Shown: one piece after another, positions 11,175-24,267 of the stretch
Layout of the letters: each line of letters begins with the position of its first letter
Numbering within the stretch: the first letter of the stretch is position 1
Assembly (NCBI GenBank): GCA_023614405.1
Contig: CM042687.1
Span: forward strand, 261,249,480 to 261,313,479
Source: Avena insularis
Taxonomy: Eukaryota; Streptophyta; Magnoliopsida; Poales; Poaceae
Length of the DNA: 64,000 bases
Reading direction: 5' to 3'
Program-made: the position numbers and the translations under genes
The notes under the pieces: model-generated
The model's database searches: none
Told to the model about the DNA's origin: nothing
Seen by the model: only the letters and a program-made list of their open reading frames with translations

Positions 11175-13151
11175 CTCACTTTCACCTTAACCATATAAAG
11201 ATGCCTCTGATAGGGGCAATGAGAGTTCAAAGCTAATGAGTACCTTACTTTCAACATTTGGAGGCCTTTCAAACCTTTCAAAACATTTTCACCTCCTTGT
11301 TGATTCACCACTTATTCTATGAGCACCTTCTTGAGAGCATAGTTGTCATTCTTAGTGTAATGTGCTTGTCTAAAAACCTTGTTAATTATGTCATGAATTT
11401 GATGCTTGTACCTCGGATATATTTACTTCTAGTCTTCACTTGAACTTTAGAGATGCCTTGGCATTTATATTGTGCTCTACAAACAAAGGCAAGCGAGATA
11501 CCACTCTATCATACCTTATTATGAGCATTGCAATGTTGCTTATGTTTATGTTTCATGCTACTTGTTATTATTGAGTTGGAATCTCTTCATAGCTTGCATT
11601 GACTATTGAGTAGACTTAGTTGCATACTTTTTATTATGAATGGTTTAAGTATCTACTCCTGTGCTGAGAATATATACATCATATGAAGCAAATGTGTTCA
11701 TGAAAGTTCTTTTATCGCACTCAGTTTTCAACTGAATTGCTTGAGGACAAGCAATAAGCTAAGCTTGGGTGGAGTTGATACTTCCAAAACGTATCTACTT
11801 TCCCGAACACTTTTTCTATTGTTTCTCCTCTAAACTTGTGTGATTTGGATACAACTAACACGGACTGACGCTGTTTTCAGCAGAATTACCTTGGTGTCTA
11901 GTTTTGTGTAGAAAATCAACTATCAGGAAAGATCCCGGAAAATATGCCAAAAATCCTATTTCACCAGAAGATCAACGGATCCAGAATACGAGACGTAGTG
12001 GAGCCATGGGGGGCCCACACCCCCTGCCACACGGGTGGGCCCAGCTCGCGCCTAAAGGGGGTGTGTCTGCCCCAGGCACCCCCTCGGGCTCCCTCTTTGC
12101 CTATAAGATGCTTCTTGACCTAAAAACCGAGGGGGCTTCGACATTTTTCTAGAAAGAGTTCTACTGCACCGCCACCACAAGAAACCGTGATTCGGAACCA
12201 GAAACTCCATTCTGGCACCCTGCCGGGACGGGGAATTTGGGGAGGATCATCGCCTTCGTCATCACCAACGCCTCTCCATCAACCATCCATGTTTCCCTCA
12301 TCCATGAGTGAGTAATCCCCCGCTGTAGGCTATGGGGATGGTAGGGATTGGATGAGTTCTATCATGTAATCGAATAAGATTGTTAGGTCATGGTGCCTAG
12401 TATCTCTATTAGTGATATTTGACTTTGTTGCAACTTGTTGTGGTTAATGCTTGTCACTAGGGCCTGAGTTCCATGATCTCAGATCTGAACTTATTATTAA
12501 ATCATTATGATACTATTGTTTGTGATCTTATCTGCAAGTTGTGTACATATATCATTGTCCGGATCCAAAGGCCCCGAAGTGATAGAAATTGGGACAACCT
12601 GAGGGGATGGCTGTGATGTGAGGATCACATGTGTTCACGGAGTGTTAATGCTTTGCTTCAATGCTCTATTAAAAGGATCACCTTAATTGACAGTAGTTCC
12701 CTTGAGCCCCCGCTTCAACGGGCTGGTAGGACAAAAGATGTTGTACAAGTTCTCATTGCGAGCACGCATGACTATATATGGAGCACATGCCTATGATTGT
12801 TTAGTACTTGGATGCTTATTCTTATTTATCTGCAATTGCCCTAGATCTTGAAGTTACATGTTTAGACTCGTCCATGCAATGCCCGTCCATCCATCCCTAT
12901 GCCTATTGCGCTCATATCCTACTGTTTGCTACTACTGTTACTATTTCTCCTATTTTAGTGCTGCTATTGCTACTACAAACTGTTGCTACTGACAAACTTC
13001 TGTGAGAAAGAACTATTTCTAGATGCAGCTGAATTGACAATTCAGTTGTTAAGACTTGCAAGTATTCTTTGGCTCCCCTTGTGTCGAATCCATAAATTGG
13101 GTAATACTACCCTCGAAGACTGTTGTGATCCCCTATACTTGTGGGTCATCA
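11175..13151 (+). mobile_element. Element C: 3' end of a non-autonomous LTR element
   Basis: 11175-11775 is interior sequence similar to element B at 36655-37040 (same order of blocks, diverged). It ends in a purine-rich tract (AAGCTTGGGTGGAGT, 11761-11775) that abuts an LTR. The left part of C is beyond element A's insertion and out of the window. C sits in B's interior; the possible target duplication after it is GTTTG (13152-13156). Confidence 0.75.
11776..13151 (+). repeat. 3' LTR of element C (1376 bp)
   Basis: Starts TGATACTTCC right after the purine tract and ends ...GGGTCATCA, giving TG...CA termini. TATA-like TATAAG is at 12112-12117. The sequence differs clearly from the LTRs of A and B although the interiors are related. 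Confidence 0.78.
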
Positions 13152-14218
13152 GTTTGCTGAATAAATTCGTTAGACCACCGCATTCTTACTTTTGTTTCAA
13201 ATAAGTTGATTGGTGTTGGAAAGAGTAGAAAGTATCATGCTTAAGTGGTACAAAAGGGAGCTTGTTTTGACTGTGGATTAGACTTTATCATGTCATGCTA
13301 GATATTGCTTTGACCTTATGCTTAGTGATTATTGTTGTATCATGACTTGTTCCAAACAGTTATGATTACTTAATGTGCCTTGAAAGAATCATGCGTTGTT
13401 TTAGCATACAAAAGCATACTATTGTGGTATTCTCCTTTGATGCTTTGTTTGGGTTGACTTGGCACATGCTTACACCATGTTATGACTATGAACCAGTCAC
13501 CCTAGCCTCTATGATCATTTAGTTTTTGACTTGTGATATCAGTTTATGCTTTAATTGATAATGTTTTGTCGCTTTGCATGATTATTGCCATTATTGCTCT
13601 CTTAGTTGGTCGCTCCCAGTCCTTTGCTAGCCTTCACTTGTATTGAGTAAGCTCTACTCATGCATCCAACTCCCAAGAAACCAAGTTATTCCAAAAGAGT
13701 CCACTATAAATTCCTATGCATGGTGTGTTACACCATTCCAAGTATATTCATGTTTTTATCTATCTTCCAAATTAAACTTCTTATGTGAAAATTAGTGATT
13801 AAAGCTCTCACAAACTTGATGGCACACTTTACCTATTGCACCTAATAAACTTGAACCATTGTGTCATCTATGTTGCTTATATGCTTGCACTTATAAGTTG
13901 GGAATTAGCAGAATGATGCTGTCATGGGGAACGCTTTCAACACCTATACATATTACCCAGTTGATATCATGATCTTTTGTTTATGGATGTCGGAGGTATG
14001 AAATAAAATGGGAGCTTGTAAGTCCATGGAGTATTGTATATGTGTTAGAGAAATGCCTGGGCGGCTAGCCTAAGCCATGCCTAATCATGGTGGAAACTTG
14101 CAGCATAACCATAATGAGGAATCTATGAAACATCCTCAATAAAAACCTATGCAAATAGCAAATAAAAAGATCGCTGAGATGCTCATTGTCTGTTGCCTTG
14201 TCATTTTGATATGGGATA

Positions 14219-15873
14219 TGAAGGGAATATGCCCTGAGAGGCAATAATAAAGTGTTTATTATGTGTATTCCAAGTATATGATAGATGTTTATTTTGCATG
14301 CTATAATTGTATTAATACGGAAACATTAATACATGTGTGTTTAATAAACAAACAGAAAGTTCCTAGTTATGTCTCTCTCATAAACTAGCTCGTTGATTAA
14401 CAAGATGATCAAGGTTTCCTGATCATGGACATTGGATGTTGTTAATAACGGGATCACAACATTAGTGTAATGGTGTGATGAACATTCATCCGAAGTATAG
14501 CATTACGATCAAAGTCATTGAGTTTATATTGCTATAACAACTTACGAAGTGATCCTAATCCTTAGACCATGAGATCATGTCAATCACTAACACCGGAAGA
14601 GTTTCTTGATAACATCAAACATCACACCGTAACAGGGTGATTATAAAGATGGATTCAGAACTAATAAAGTGTTATGTTGAGGCTCATGGATCGAGAGTGG
14701 AATTTGTTCATCCCGATGACGGATAGATATACTCTGGGACCTCTCGGTGATATCACATTGATTAGCTTGCAAGCAAGTGATTTGATCACTAGAATGTTAT
14801 ATCACGGGAACGAGAAAAGAGTGCATGTCAGTAACAAGATCAAACTAGGTATGGAGATACCTATGATCGAATCTCGGTCATGTAATATATCGTGAAACAA
14901 ATGGATTAAGATACTAGCGTAAAAAGGTTCCGACGATCACAAGAAAGTCATCGTTGAATGTGTGGGAGTCAGTATGGGTCTCCAGATCCCGCTTCTGATT
15001 ATTGATCCGAGAGGGGTCTCGATCATGTCCGCATTATTCACGAACCGTAGGGTGACACACTTAAGAGACACCGACATCCAATTGGATCAAAAGTTTCATG
15101 CCGAAAGAATGAACAAACGCAGGAATTTATTTCACTAGATACCGAAACAGGTTTTCGGGTGAAATTGCATAAAGTGGTTATGCATGTGAAATAGAATTCT
15201 AGCAAGGGGTTATTTGTGAATGTTTGTCATTAAAGTAATTTAAAAAATTCTGAATAAAAAAAAAGAGTTTTATTTAATGAGAGTTTGCATTAAATTTGGT
15301 GGAAATTTAATGGCATGTTTGAGTGGGATTTTGAGTGGAGGGAATTTAAAGGAATTTTGTGAGTGGAGTGTCCACCCACATGAAGAGGGGAGGGCAAGGA
15401 GGCATCCCCCATGCGCCAGCCACCCCCTTGGGGTTCCCCCTCCTCCTATAAAAGGCACCCCTCTCCTCACTTCTCACTCACACCTCCTCGTGAAGGATCT
15501 CTCTCCCCCTCTAGAATTTATTCCCCATGGTCTCGGACTAGCGAGATACATGTTGCCGGTGGCTATTCGGCAAGAAAGAGTTGTGCTTCCGCTGCATCAC
15601 TGGATCGAGGAGGCGGAGGTTGCTCGGTACCTCGAACGTGTGTGCAAGCACGGATGCGCTGCTGATTTGCGGCGCTAGGACTTCCTCTCGATCTTGAGAT
15701 CGGCAAGAGATCTTCTACATCAACCACGAGTTGAACTCGTTAAGCTTTATCGGTCTTCAAGGGTATGTTCTCTACGGATATACATCCGCCCGTTGTTTGT
15801 ATCTAATAGATAGATCTTGGTACATAGTTCACATCGTAGGAAAAATTTTGTTTTCTATGCTGCGAACCCTACA
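14219..15873 (+). repeat. 5' LTR of Copia (1655 bp)
   Basis: TG at 14219 to ...CCCTACA at 15873, directly before the primer site. It is nearly identical to the 3' LTR (20936-21894 plus 35774-36468); scattered single-base differences can be seen, for example at the short ORF 14674-14895 versus 21390-21611. Confidence 0.93.
15447..15453 (+). promoter_or_regulatory. TATA box of Copia 5' LTR
   Basis: TATAAAA after a CT-rich stretch and before a C/T-rich likely start region; the same site is in the 3' LTR at 36042-36048. Confidence 0.7.
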
Positions 15874-15874
15874 G

Positions 15875-15886
15875 TGGTATCAGAGC
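15875..15886 (+). promoter_or_regulatory. Primer binding site, initiator tRNA-Met (Copia)
   Basis: TGGTATCAGAGC one base after the 5' LTR, the standard complement to the 3' end of initiator tRNA-Met. Confidence 0.92.
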
Positions 15887-16928
15887 CGGATCTATGCATA
15901 GATGCTTTACACGGGTAGTACACATATGAGTATGTGGGCGATGATGATCATGTTGTTGCTCCTGAGTTGTAATTTTGGATATTGGTGGCATAGTGGGATG
16001 AAGCGACCCAGACAAACTTTACATGTCCTCGCACATGAGACATGTTCCACGCTTGACATGCAACTAGTTTGCATAAGTGGCTAGCGGGTGTCTGTCTCTC
16101 CTACTATAGTCAATATCTATTTTGCAACGAGTTGTCAAAAATTTGGTTATCCTCGTTGTGGTTCATGTTCGTAGGTAAGAACGGTTCTATCTCGAAAGCC
16201 CTAAACCACGTAAAACTTGCAATGGATAAATTAGAGGCGTCTAGTTTAGATTGTTGCTGGGCTAGTGTTATGATATGGTGGTGTTGTAAGTAGAAGTATG
16301 AGATGATACTCTTACAACATACATAACGTGTAATCTCCATAGACCTTGGACTTACACATATAGGTATGATAGTGATCATACCATGATGCACATGATAGAG
16401 ATCATATGTGGGAACCATATCATTTCACTAATAAACATGTGATGTTTGATAGCATCTTATATTGCTTGTTTAGTGCTTTGTTATCATAATAAGATGATCC
16501 CTCATTTAAATATCAAGTTAAGAATGTGTTCTTCCTTTAGTATGCACCGATTATGTTTTCGTCGCTCCAAGACATCACATGATGATCGGGTGTTCTTGGA
16601 TCCAAGACCATATTTCGGGTGTAAAACAGTTACACACGCGAATACTAAGGTTCTAACTTGGCGAGCCTAGCATGTACAGACATGGCCTCGGAACACGGAC
16701 CGAAAGGTTAAGCATGAGTCATATAGTAGATATGATTCCCATTTGATGCTCGCCTTTGAAGCTATACCGACTCACGTGATGATCGGACTTGGTGTAGTGG
16801 ATTTGGTTCATGTAATCACCAAAAAGGCATGAGGGATGTCGTTTTTGAGTGGGAGTTCATTCGTAATATGGATTAGTTGAACTTAATCTATCATACACTT
16901 AGTCTAAACTTTACAAATTCTGTTGTAG
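15887..16928 (+). other. Copia untranslated leader
   Basis: About 1 kb between primer site and gag with only short ORFs and many stops in all plus frames. Such a long leader, likely holding dimerisation and packaging signals, is usual for BARE/Angela-type elements. No specific structure was identified. Confidence 0.6.
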
Positions 16929-17687
16929 ATGGCACCACCTGCTTTTAATTTCAATGTGTTCATGGAGAAAGAGAAACTTGCAACGAACGGTAGCAACTTT
17001 ACCGAATGGGCCATGAATTTGAGGATTCTCCTCTCTGCTGCACAAAAGCAATACGTGCTAGAAGCGCCACTAGGCCCCCCCCCACCTTTTGAGGATGCCC
17101 CTGACGAGGAGAAGAATGTCTATCAGACTCGTCAGGAGGACCACAACTTAGTTCATTGCGGCATATTGTATGGGCTAGAGCCGGAACTTCGAAAGCGTTT
17201 AAATGGCAGCAATGCTTTTGATACAATGGGTGAGTTGAAAATGATTTTCGACACACATGCTGTAGAGAGCTACAATGCTTCGGAAAAGTTCTTTAGCTGC
17301 ATGATGGAAGAGCACAGCTCCGTTAGTGAGCATGTACTCAAGATGTCGGGTTACGCCGATAAGCTTGTGTCCTTGGGAATAACGATTCCCATTGACTTAG
17401 GCATCCATCGTGTTCTGCAGTCTTTGCCACCTAGATATAAGAGATTTGTGATGAACTATAATATGCAAGGCATGAAGAAGTCTCTCCCCGAGCTTCTGTC
17501 AATGCTTAAAACTGCAGAAGTGGAGATCAAAAAGGAACATCAAGTGTTGATGATCAATAGGAACACTGGTTTCAAGAAAGACAAGAAGGGAAAATGGAAG
17601 GGAAGTAAGGGCGGCAAGCCTGTTGCCGTGCCTGAAAAGAAACCCCGAGTTGGACCTAAGTGCGATACCGAAGTGCTACTATTGTAA
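16929..17687 (+). CDS. gag: Copia gag (capsid part), zinc knuckle damaged
   Basis: ATG at 16929 opens MAPPAFNFNVFMEKEKLATN, 252 residues. A UBN2/DUF4219-type gag domain covers about residues 15-190 (TEWAMNLRILLSAAQKQYVL, then NAFDTMGELKMIF and SLPPRYKRFVMNYN). A basic tail follows. The nucleocapsid zinc knuckle would begin at about 17672. There a one-base shift sends the frame to a stop at 17685, and a second shift near 17711 restores the original frame, leaving knuckle residues CYYC but not a proper CX2CX4HX4C. Gag and pol are otherwise in one frame, as expected for this family. It would form the particle that packages element RNA. Confidence 0.85.
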   Translation: MAPPAFNFNVFMEKEKLATNGSNFTEWAMNLRILLSAAQKQYVLEAPLGPPPPFEDAPDEEKNVYQTRQEDHNLVHCGILYGLEPELRKRLNGSNAFDTMGELKMIFDTHAVESYNASEKFFSCMMEEHSSVSEHVLKMSGYADKLVSLGITIPIDLGIHRVLQSLPPRYKRFVMNYNMQGMKKSLPELLSMLKTAEVEIKKEHQVLMINRNTGFKKDKKGKWKGSKGGKPVAVPEKKPRVGPKCDTEVLLL

Positions 17688-17711
17688 GGGATCGCCATCG
17701 AAGCATAATCG

Positions 17712-20700
17712 CCCAAGTATTTGGCAGACAAGAAGGCCGGCAAGGCAAACAAAGGTATATATGATATACATGTTATTGATGTGTACTTGACTAGTGCTCG
17801 CAGTAGCACCTGGGTATTTGATACCGGTTCAGTTGCTAATATTTGTAACTCGAATTAGGGGCTGCGGAACAAGCGACTGCTAGCAAGGGGTGATGTCAAG
17901 ATGCGTGTCGGCAATGGATCAAGCGTTGATGTGATCACCATCGGAACGCTGCCTCTCCATTTGCCATCGGGATTAGTTATAAACTTGAATAATTGTTATC
18001 TGGTGCCTGCAATGAGCATGAACATTGTATCTGGATCGTGTTTGATGCGAAGTGGTTATTCATTTAAATTCGAGAACAATGGTTGTTCTATTTATATGAA
18101 TGAAATCTTTTATGGTCATGCACCGATGATGAATGGTTTATTTCTATTAGATCTCGATGACAATGTTACACATATTCATAATGTTGATGCTAAAAGGATT
18201 AAACTTAAGGATGATATATCCGCATATATGTGGCACTGTCGTCTAGGTCATATTGGCATTAAACGCATGAAGAAGCTCCATTCAGATGGACTTTTGGAAT
18301 CACTTGATTTTGAATCATTTGATACATGTGAGCCATGCCTTATGGGCAAGATGACTAGAACGCTGTTTTCCGGTTCAATGGAACGGGCGACAGATTTATT
18401 GGAAATCATACATTCTGATGTATGTGGTCCAATGAGTGTGTCAGCACGAGGTGGATATCGTTATTTTGTTACTTTCACGGATGATTTGAGTAGGTACAGT
18501 TATATCTACTTGATGAAACACAAGTTTGAAACCTTTGAAAAGTTCAAGGAATTTCAGAATGAAGTGGAAAATCATCGTAATAGAAAGATCAAATTTCTAC
18601 GGTCCGACCGTGGAGGTGAGTATCTAAGTTACGAGTTTAGCACTCACATGAAAGAGTGTGGAATTGTTTCACAACTCACGCCTGCCGGAACACCATAGTG
18701 AAATGGTGTGTCGGAACGTCGTAATCGTACTTTATTAGATATGGTTCGATCTATGATGTCTCTGACAGACTTGCCGTTGTCATTTTGGGGTTATGCACTA
18801 GAAACTGCTGCATTCACTTTAAATCGGGCACCATCTAAATTCGTTGAAAAGACACCGTATGAATTGTGGTTTGGAAACAAACCTAAGCTATCATTTCTTA
18901 AAGTTTGGGGATGCGATGTTTATGTGAAGAAACTTCAACCGGATAAACACGAACCCAAAGCGGAAAAATGCGTCTTCATAGGATACCCTAAGGAAACTAT
19001 TGGGTATTCCTTCTATCACAGATCCGAGGGCAAGGTTTTTGTTGCCAAGAATGGATCCTTTCTAGAGAAAGAGTTTCTCGCGAAAGGTGTGAGTAGTCGG
19101 AAGGTAGAACTCGAAGAGGTTATTGAACCTTCTTTTCAAAGTATGGCGAGTAGCGCAGCACCGGAAGTTTTTCCGGAGTTGGCTTCTCCTGTTGAAGAGG
19201 GAAATAATGATAATGATCATGAAACTCCGAAAGAGAGTACTACCGAACCTCGCAGGTCTAGCAGGACGCGTGCAGCTCTCGAGCTGTACGGAAATCCTGT
19301 CATGAATTTCATGGTTGATGAAAATGATGACCCTGCGACGTATGAAGAAGCGATGATGAGCCCGGATTCCAACAAATGGTTAGAAGCCATGAAATCCGAG
19401 ATGGAATCCATGTATGAAAATCAAGTTTGGAACTTGGTGGAATTACCTCACGACCGAAAGGCCGTGGAGAACAAATGGATTTTCAAAAGAAAAACTGATT
19501 CTGATGGTAATGTGACCGTCTATAAAGCTCGACTTGTCACAAAGGGGTTTCGAAAAATTCAAGGAGTTGACTACGATGAGACATTCTCTCCCGTAGCGAT
19601 GCTAAAGTCAGTTAGGATTATGTTAGCAATTGCTGCATATTTCGATTATGAGATATGGCAGATGGATGTCAAAACCGCGTTTCTCAACGGTAATATTGAA
19701 GAAGAGTTATATATGATACAACCAAAGGGTTTTGTCGATCCTAAGGATGCTAACAAGGTGTGCAAGATTCAGAGATCCATCTATGGATTGAAGCAAGCAT
19801 CACGGAATTGGAATCTCCGCTTTGATGAGGTGATCAAAGAGTTTGGATTTTTCCAAACTTATGGAAAAGCTTGTATTTACAAGAAAGTGAGTGGGAGCAA
19901 TGTGGCATTTCTGATATTATATGTGGATGACATATTATTGATCGGAAATGATATAGATCTTTTAAACAGTGTTAAAAGTTATCTAAACAGCAAATTTTCA
20001 ATGAAGGACCTAGGTGAAGCATCATACATATTAGGCATAAAGATCTATAGAGATAGATCTAGACGCCTAATAGGGATATCGCAAAGTACATACCTTGATA
20101 AGATTTTAAAGAAGTTTAAAATGGACGGAAGTAAGAAGGGGTTCTTACCTATGTTGCAAGGCAATACATTGAGTAAGACTCAAAGTCCGGCATCGGCGGA
20201 AGAAAGAGAGATAATGGACAAGGTCCCCTATGCTTCAGCCATAGGCTCTATAATGTACGCCATGCTATGTACAAGACCGGATGTGGCACATGCTATTAGT
20301 TTGACTAGTAGGTACCAATCGGATCCAGGTTCGGAACACTGGATAGCGGTCAAGAATATCCTTAAGTACTTATGAAGAACTAAGGATATGTTTCTTGTAT
20401 ACGGAGGTGAAGAAGAGCTCGTCGCTAAGTGTTATGTTGACGCTAGCTTTGACAGCGATCTGGATGACTCTAAGTCTCAATCCAGATATGTATTTCTCAT
20501 GAATGGCGGAGCGGTTAGTTGGAGGAGCTCCAAACAACCTGTGGTGGCGAGATCAACAATGGAGGCTGAATATGTTGCTGCTTCAGAAGCGGCTCAGGAA
20601 GCAGTTTGGATGAAGGAGTTCATATCCGAACTAGGAGTGGTTGCAAACGCGTTGGACCCAATGGTGATCTATTGTGACAACAATGGTGCCATTGCCAATG

Positions 20701-20903
20701 CCAAAGAGCCAAGGTCTCACAAGCATTCCAAGCATATTAAGCGCCGGTTTCACTCCATTCGCGAGCATGTCAAGGATGGAGATATAAAGATTTGTAAAGT
20801 ACATACGGATCTCAATGTAGCAGATCCGTTGACTAAAACTCTCCCTAGAGCAAAACATGATCAACACCAGAACTCGATGGGTGTTAGATTTATCACTATG
20901 TAA
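17712..20903 (+). pseudogene. pol: Copia pol: protease, integrase, RT, RNase H
   Basis: Same frame as gag. Protease VFDTGSVANIC is at 17814. The pre-integrase zinc domain (MWHCRLGHIGIKRM ... CEPCLMGK) covers 18228-18350. The integrase core has Asp at about 18416, SDRGGEY at 18604 and SERRNRT at 18708. RT contains ARLVTKGF (about 19527), QMDVKTAFLNG (19657) and YVDDILL (19920). RNase H covers 20418-20720 (KCYVDASFDSD, STMEAEYVAAS, YCDNNGAIANA), ending at a natural stop at 20901. Three in-frame stops break it: TAG 17856, TAG 18696 and TGA 20373. All fit C-to-T changes of CAG or CGA. No frameshift was seen after 17712. Confidence 0.9.
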
Positions 20904-20924
20904 CTAGATTATTGTATCTAGTGC

Positions 20925-20935
20925 AAGTGGGAGAC
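20925..20935 (+). other. Polypurine tract of Copia
   Basis: AAGTGGGAGAC immediately before the 3' LTR; primes plus-strand DNA synthesis. Confidence 0.7.
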
Positions 20936-23108
20936 TGAAGGGAATATGCCCTGAGAGGAAATAATAAAGTGTTTATTATGTGTATTCCAAGTATATGACA
21001 GATGTTTATTTTGCATGCTATAATTGTATTAATACGGAAACATTAATACATGTGTGTTTATTAAACAAACATAAAGTTCCTAGTTTGCCTCTCTCATAAA
21101 CTAGCTCGTTTATTAACAAGATGATCAAGGTTTCCTGATCATGGACATTGGATGTTGTTAATAACGGGATCACAACATTAGAGTAATGGTGTGATGAACA
21201 TTCATCCGAAGTATAGCATTACGATCAAAGTCATTGAGTTTATATTGCTATAACAACTTACAAAGTGATCCTAATCCTTAGACCATGAGATCATGTCAAT
21301 CACTAACACCAGAAGAGTTTCTTGATAACATCAAACATCACACCGTAACAGGGTGATTATAAAGATGGATTCAGAACTAATAAAGTGTTATGTTGAGTCT
21401 CATGGATCGAGAGTGGAATTTGTTCATCCCGATGATGGATAGATATACTCTGGGCCCTCTCGGTGATATCACATTGATTAGCTTGCAAGCAAGTGATTTG
21501 ATCACTAGAATGTTATATAACGGGAACGAGAAAAGAGTGCATGTCAGTAACGAGATCAAACTAGGTATGGAGATACCGATGATCGAATCTCGGACATGTA
21601 ATATATCGTGAAACAAATGGATTAAGATACTAGCGTAAAAAGGTTCCGACGATCACAAGAAAGTCATCGTTGAATGTGTGGGAGTCAGTATGGGTCTCCA
21701 TATCCCGCTTCTGATTATTGATCTGAGAGGGGTCTCGATCATGTCCGCATTATTCACGAACCGTAGGGTGACACACTTAAGAGACACCGACATCTAATTG
21801 GAGCAAAAGTTTCATGCCGAAAGAATGAACAAATGCAGGAATTTATTTCACTAGATACCGAAACAGGTTTTCGGGTGAAATTGCATAAAGTGGTTGTAAC
21901 ATCCCAAAAAAACCAAACTTGGATCATCAATTTCTAATCCTAAAAATTTAGGGTTAACAAAAACCTTGCTAAATAAAATTATGAATGCATGCATATGTGT
22001 ATGCATTGATTTTGAAATTCTTTTAAACCACCTTGTTTGTGTGATCCTTTGCTTGTAAAATGTTTCTTAGGTGAAATAAACATCATCTAAAACATTTCCC
22101 ACACTTTTCCTAAAGACAAGTAAATCAAAACACATATATGAAATGAATGGTCACTTTGACCAATTTAACTCCCATGCCTACTTTGGCTATCTCAAACTTT
22201 CAGAACCTAACCGAAACTTTGCTGGATCTTTGCACCCCTTGATTATACTCATAACAGAGTATCAAGGCCCACTTTGTGATCATCCAGAAACTTTCAAATG
22301 CCTAGTTTAAATGCCACTTCAAAATTGAATCTTCTTCATATGGGAAGATCCCACTTTTTCAAAAACTACTCAAACAAGCTCAACTTTCAAAACCCAAGCA
22401 TCTGCAGAATCACCAACACCAATCTAGCAAACCCACCAAAAATCATTTCAAAATTCAAAACTTGAGTTCATGCGGCCATTTCATCAAACAGGTTGCAGAC
22501 ACAAATCAAACAAACATCAAACACTATTGTGAGCAGTGATTCTTGCCTAACTGGTTCCCCATTTAGCTCACACACAACTCAGTAGATCATCTAGGAAGAT
22601 TAGCCAAGCACTAGCACCACTGTGAGCTTGCCATTGTCATCAATGGTGAATAGACGACCACCCTCTTGCCACCCCATAGTCGACAGCAAGCTAGGAGCAA
22701 CAGCAAGCCTAGCCAGCATGTCTGGGAGGCAGCCCACCGTCCACCGCCACTCACTGTCCCACCCGCGAGCGTTGCCAAGCCCTGGACCACGCGCACAAGC
22801 CGCGCCCAGACCGCCAGCGACCATGCCAAGGCGTGCATACACAATCCCTATCGACCCAGGAGACCGCCAGACATCCCCGTTTGCCGCCCCGTGATGCACA
22901 ACCACCGCTCGTCGTCGAAGACGCTGCCTCTGCCGCGTAGAGCACCGCCCGTTCCAGACCAAGACGCACCGCCCCATGCCTCGAAACCATGTCGTTGAGC
23001 ATCGCCCGGAGACACAACACCGTCCCCTACCTTCGCCCATGCCTTTAGCCACCTGTAACATCGCCCCCGACGAGCTCACCGTGCGCCCAAATGGTCCCCT
23101 CGCTCGAC

Positions 23109-23116
23109 TATAAATA
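23109..23116 (+). promoter_or_regulatory. TATA box of Gypsy 5' LTR
   Basis: TATAAATA in a GC-rich stretch; the 3' LTR has the same site at 32996-33003. The likely start of the RNA is some 30 bp downstream, so R-U5 would be about 2.7 kb long. Confidence 0.7.
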
Positions 23117-24267
23117 GAGGCCACCCCTGCATGATTTCTGCACACCATCTCACTCCCCTCTCCTCACTGATCGTGCCACACCATTCTCAGAGCAAGGCGA
23201 GAACCACCTCGCCGGAATTTCACTGGAGCCTACCGCTGCTGGAGAAGAAGGGAGCCAGCGATTGGAGCCGCCCCAGGAGCTGCCGCGACCACCCCTGAGT
23301 TCGCCGTTGTCGACTTCGTCGTTCGCCCGACTCGCCGACCCTCGCCAGCACCCCGGTGAGCCCCCAGCACCCCTCACTGGCCGCGCTAGGTTTTGTTCTC
23401 GCCGGAGTTGTCTCGCATCGATGATGACTCCCAGCCGTTGGATTAGAATCAGATCGAACAACCCACGTTGCCCCATACCGCTTCGCCCAGCCCCGTGTCA
23501 CTGACGAGTGGGGACACCCACTTAAGCATCCCGCGGGAGCACTATGCTTAGCAGGCCGGCCCGTTAACTTTTCCCGCGCAGCCCAGTTGTTTGAATTGAA
23601 TCTTTTTCTTTTAAATTCAAACACACTTCTGTACCCATTTTCAAAAATCAACCTAGGTCGATTCAGTGCACCAATTTGAATGAAACCAATTTTGTTGGAA
23701 AGGTCTGTGAATGCTGAATCCGAGCCCGTTGGATTTAAGTCATTTGGATCTATGGATCACCCATGGTAAATATAACAAGGCAGAAGCTTTTCTGCATTCA
23801 AACATTTTTCAAATTTAAACCATAATAGCTTTTGAGTTGATTCCAACTCTCAAAAATCACATTTAACCATACCTTTCAGAATATATAAAAATATATAGGT
23901 TTACTTGTAGAAATAATGTTCAAGCAATAAAAGAATGCTACATAAGCATTTTTAGACATATTAATTAAATAGAATAAAAGGGTAAAACCTTATTAAATTG
24001 TGACACCACTTTAAATCACATTCCCTTGGACTACAATATGTGGTGATGACATGTGTCAACATGATCCCATGTTTAGTTTGGAGAATATTAAATCTTAAGT
24101 AGTTTTCAATGAGTATAAATTACTTTTCTAAAAATAAAAGAAATTAAATCAAGCCTTAACCTTCTAATGTTAGAGATGATGCTAGATCATCTATAGGACC
24201 CTTGTGTGTGATGATTGCAAGTAGTTAAGTATTGTTTGGTGATTGTGTACCTCGTATTTATTCATAG

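Noticed and set aside
14674..14895. 73-codon ORF, with near-identical twin at 21390-21611
   Set aside because: The twins are simply the same part of the two Copia LTRs, upstream of the TATA box.
15277..15678. 133-codon ORF, twin at 35815-36273
   Set aside because: Spans the TATA box of the Copia LTR; an LTR shadow, not a gene.
15875..15900. Possible tRNA gene at tRNA-like strings (also 9609 and 25889)
   Set aside because: Only 12-18 bases match tRNA 3' ends; these are primer binding sites, and no cloverleaf surrounds them.
22600..23650. Dense overlapping ORFs on both strands in the Gypsy 5' LTR, repeated at 32580-33530
   Set aside because: GC-rich LTR leader gives chance ORFs in all frames; frames are not conserved between the two LTRs and no motifs appear.
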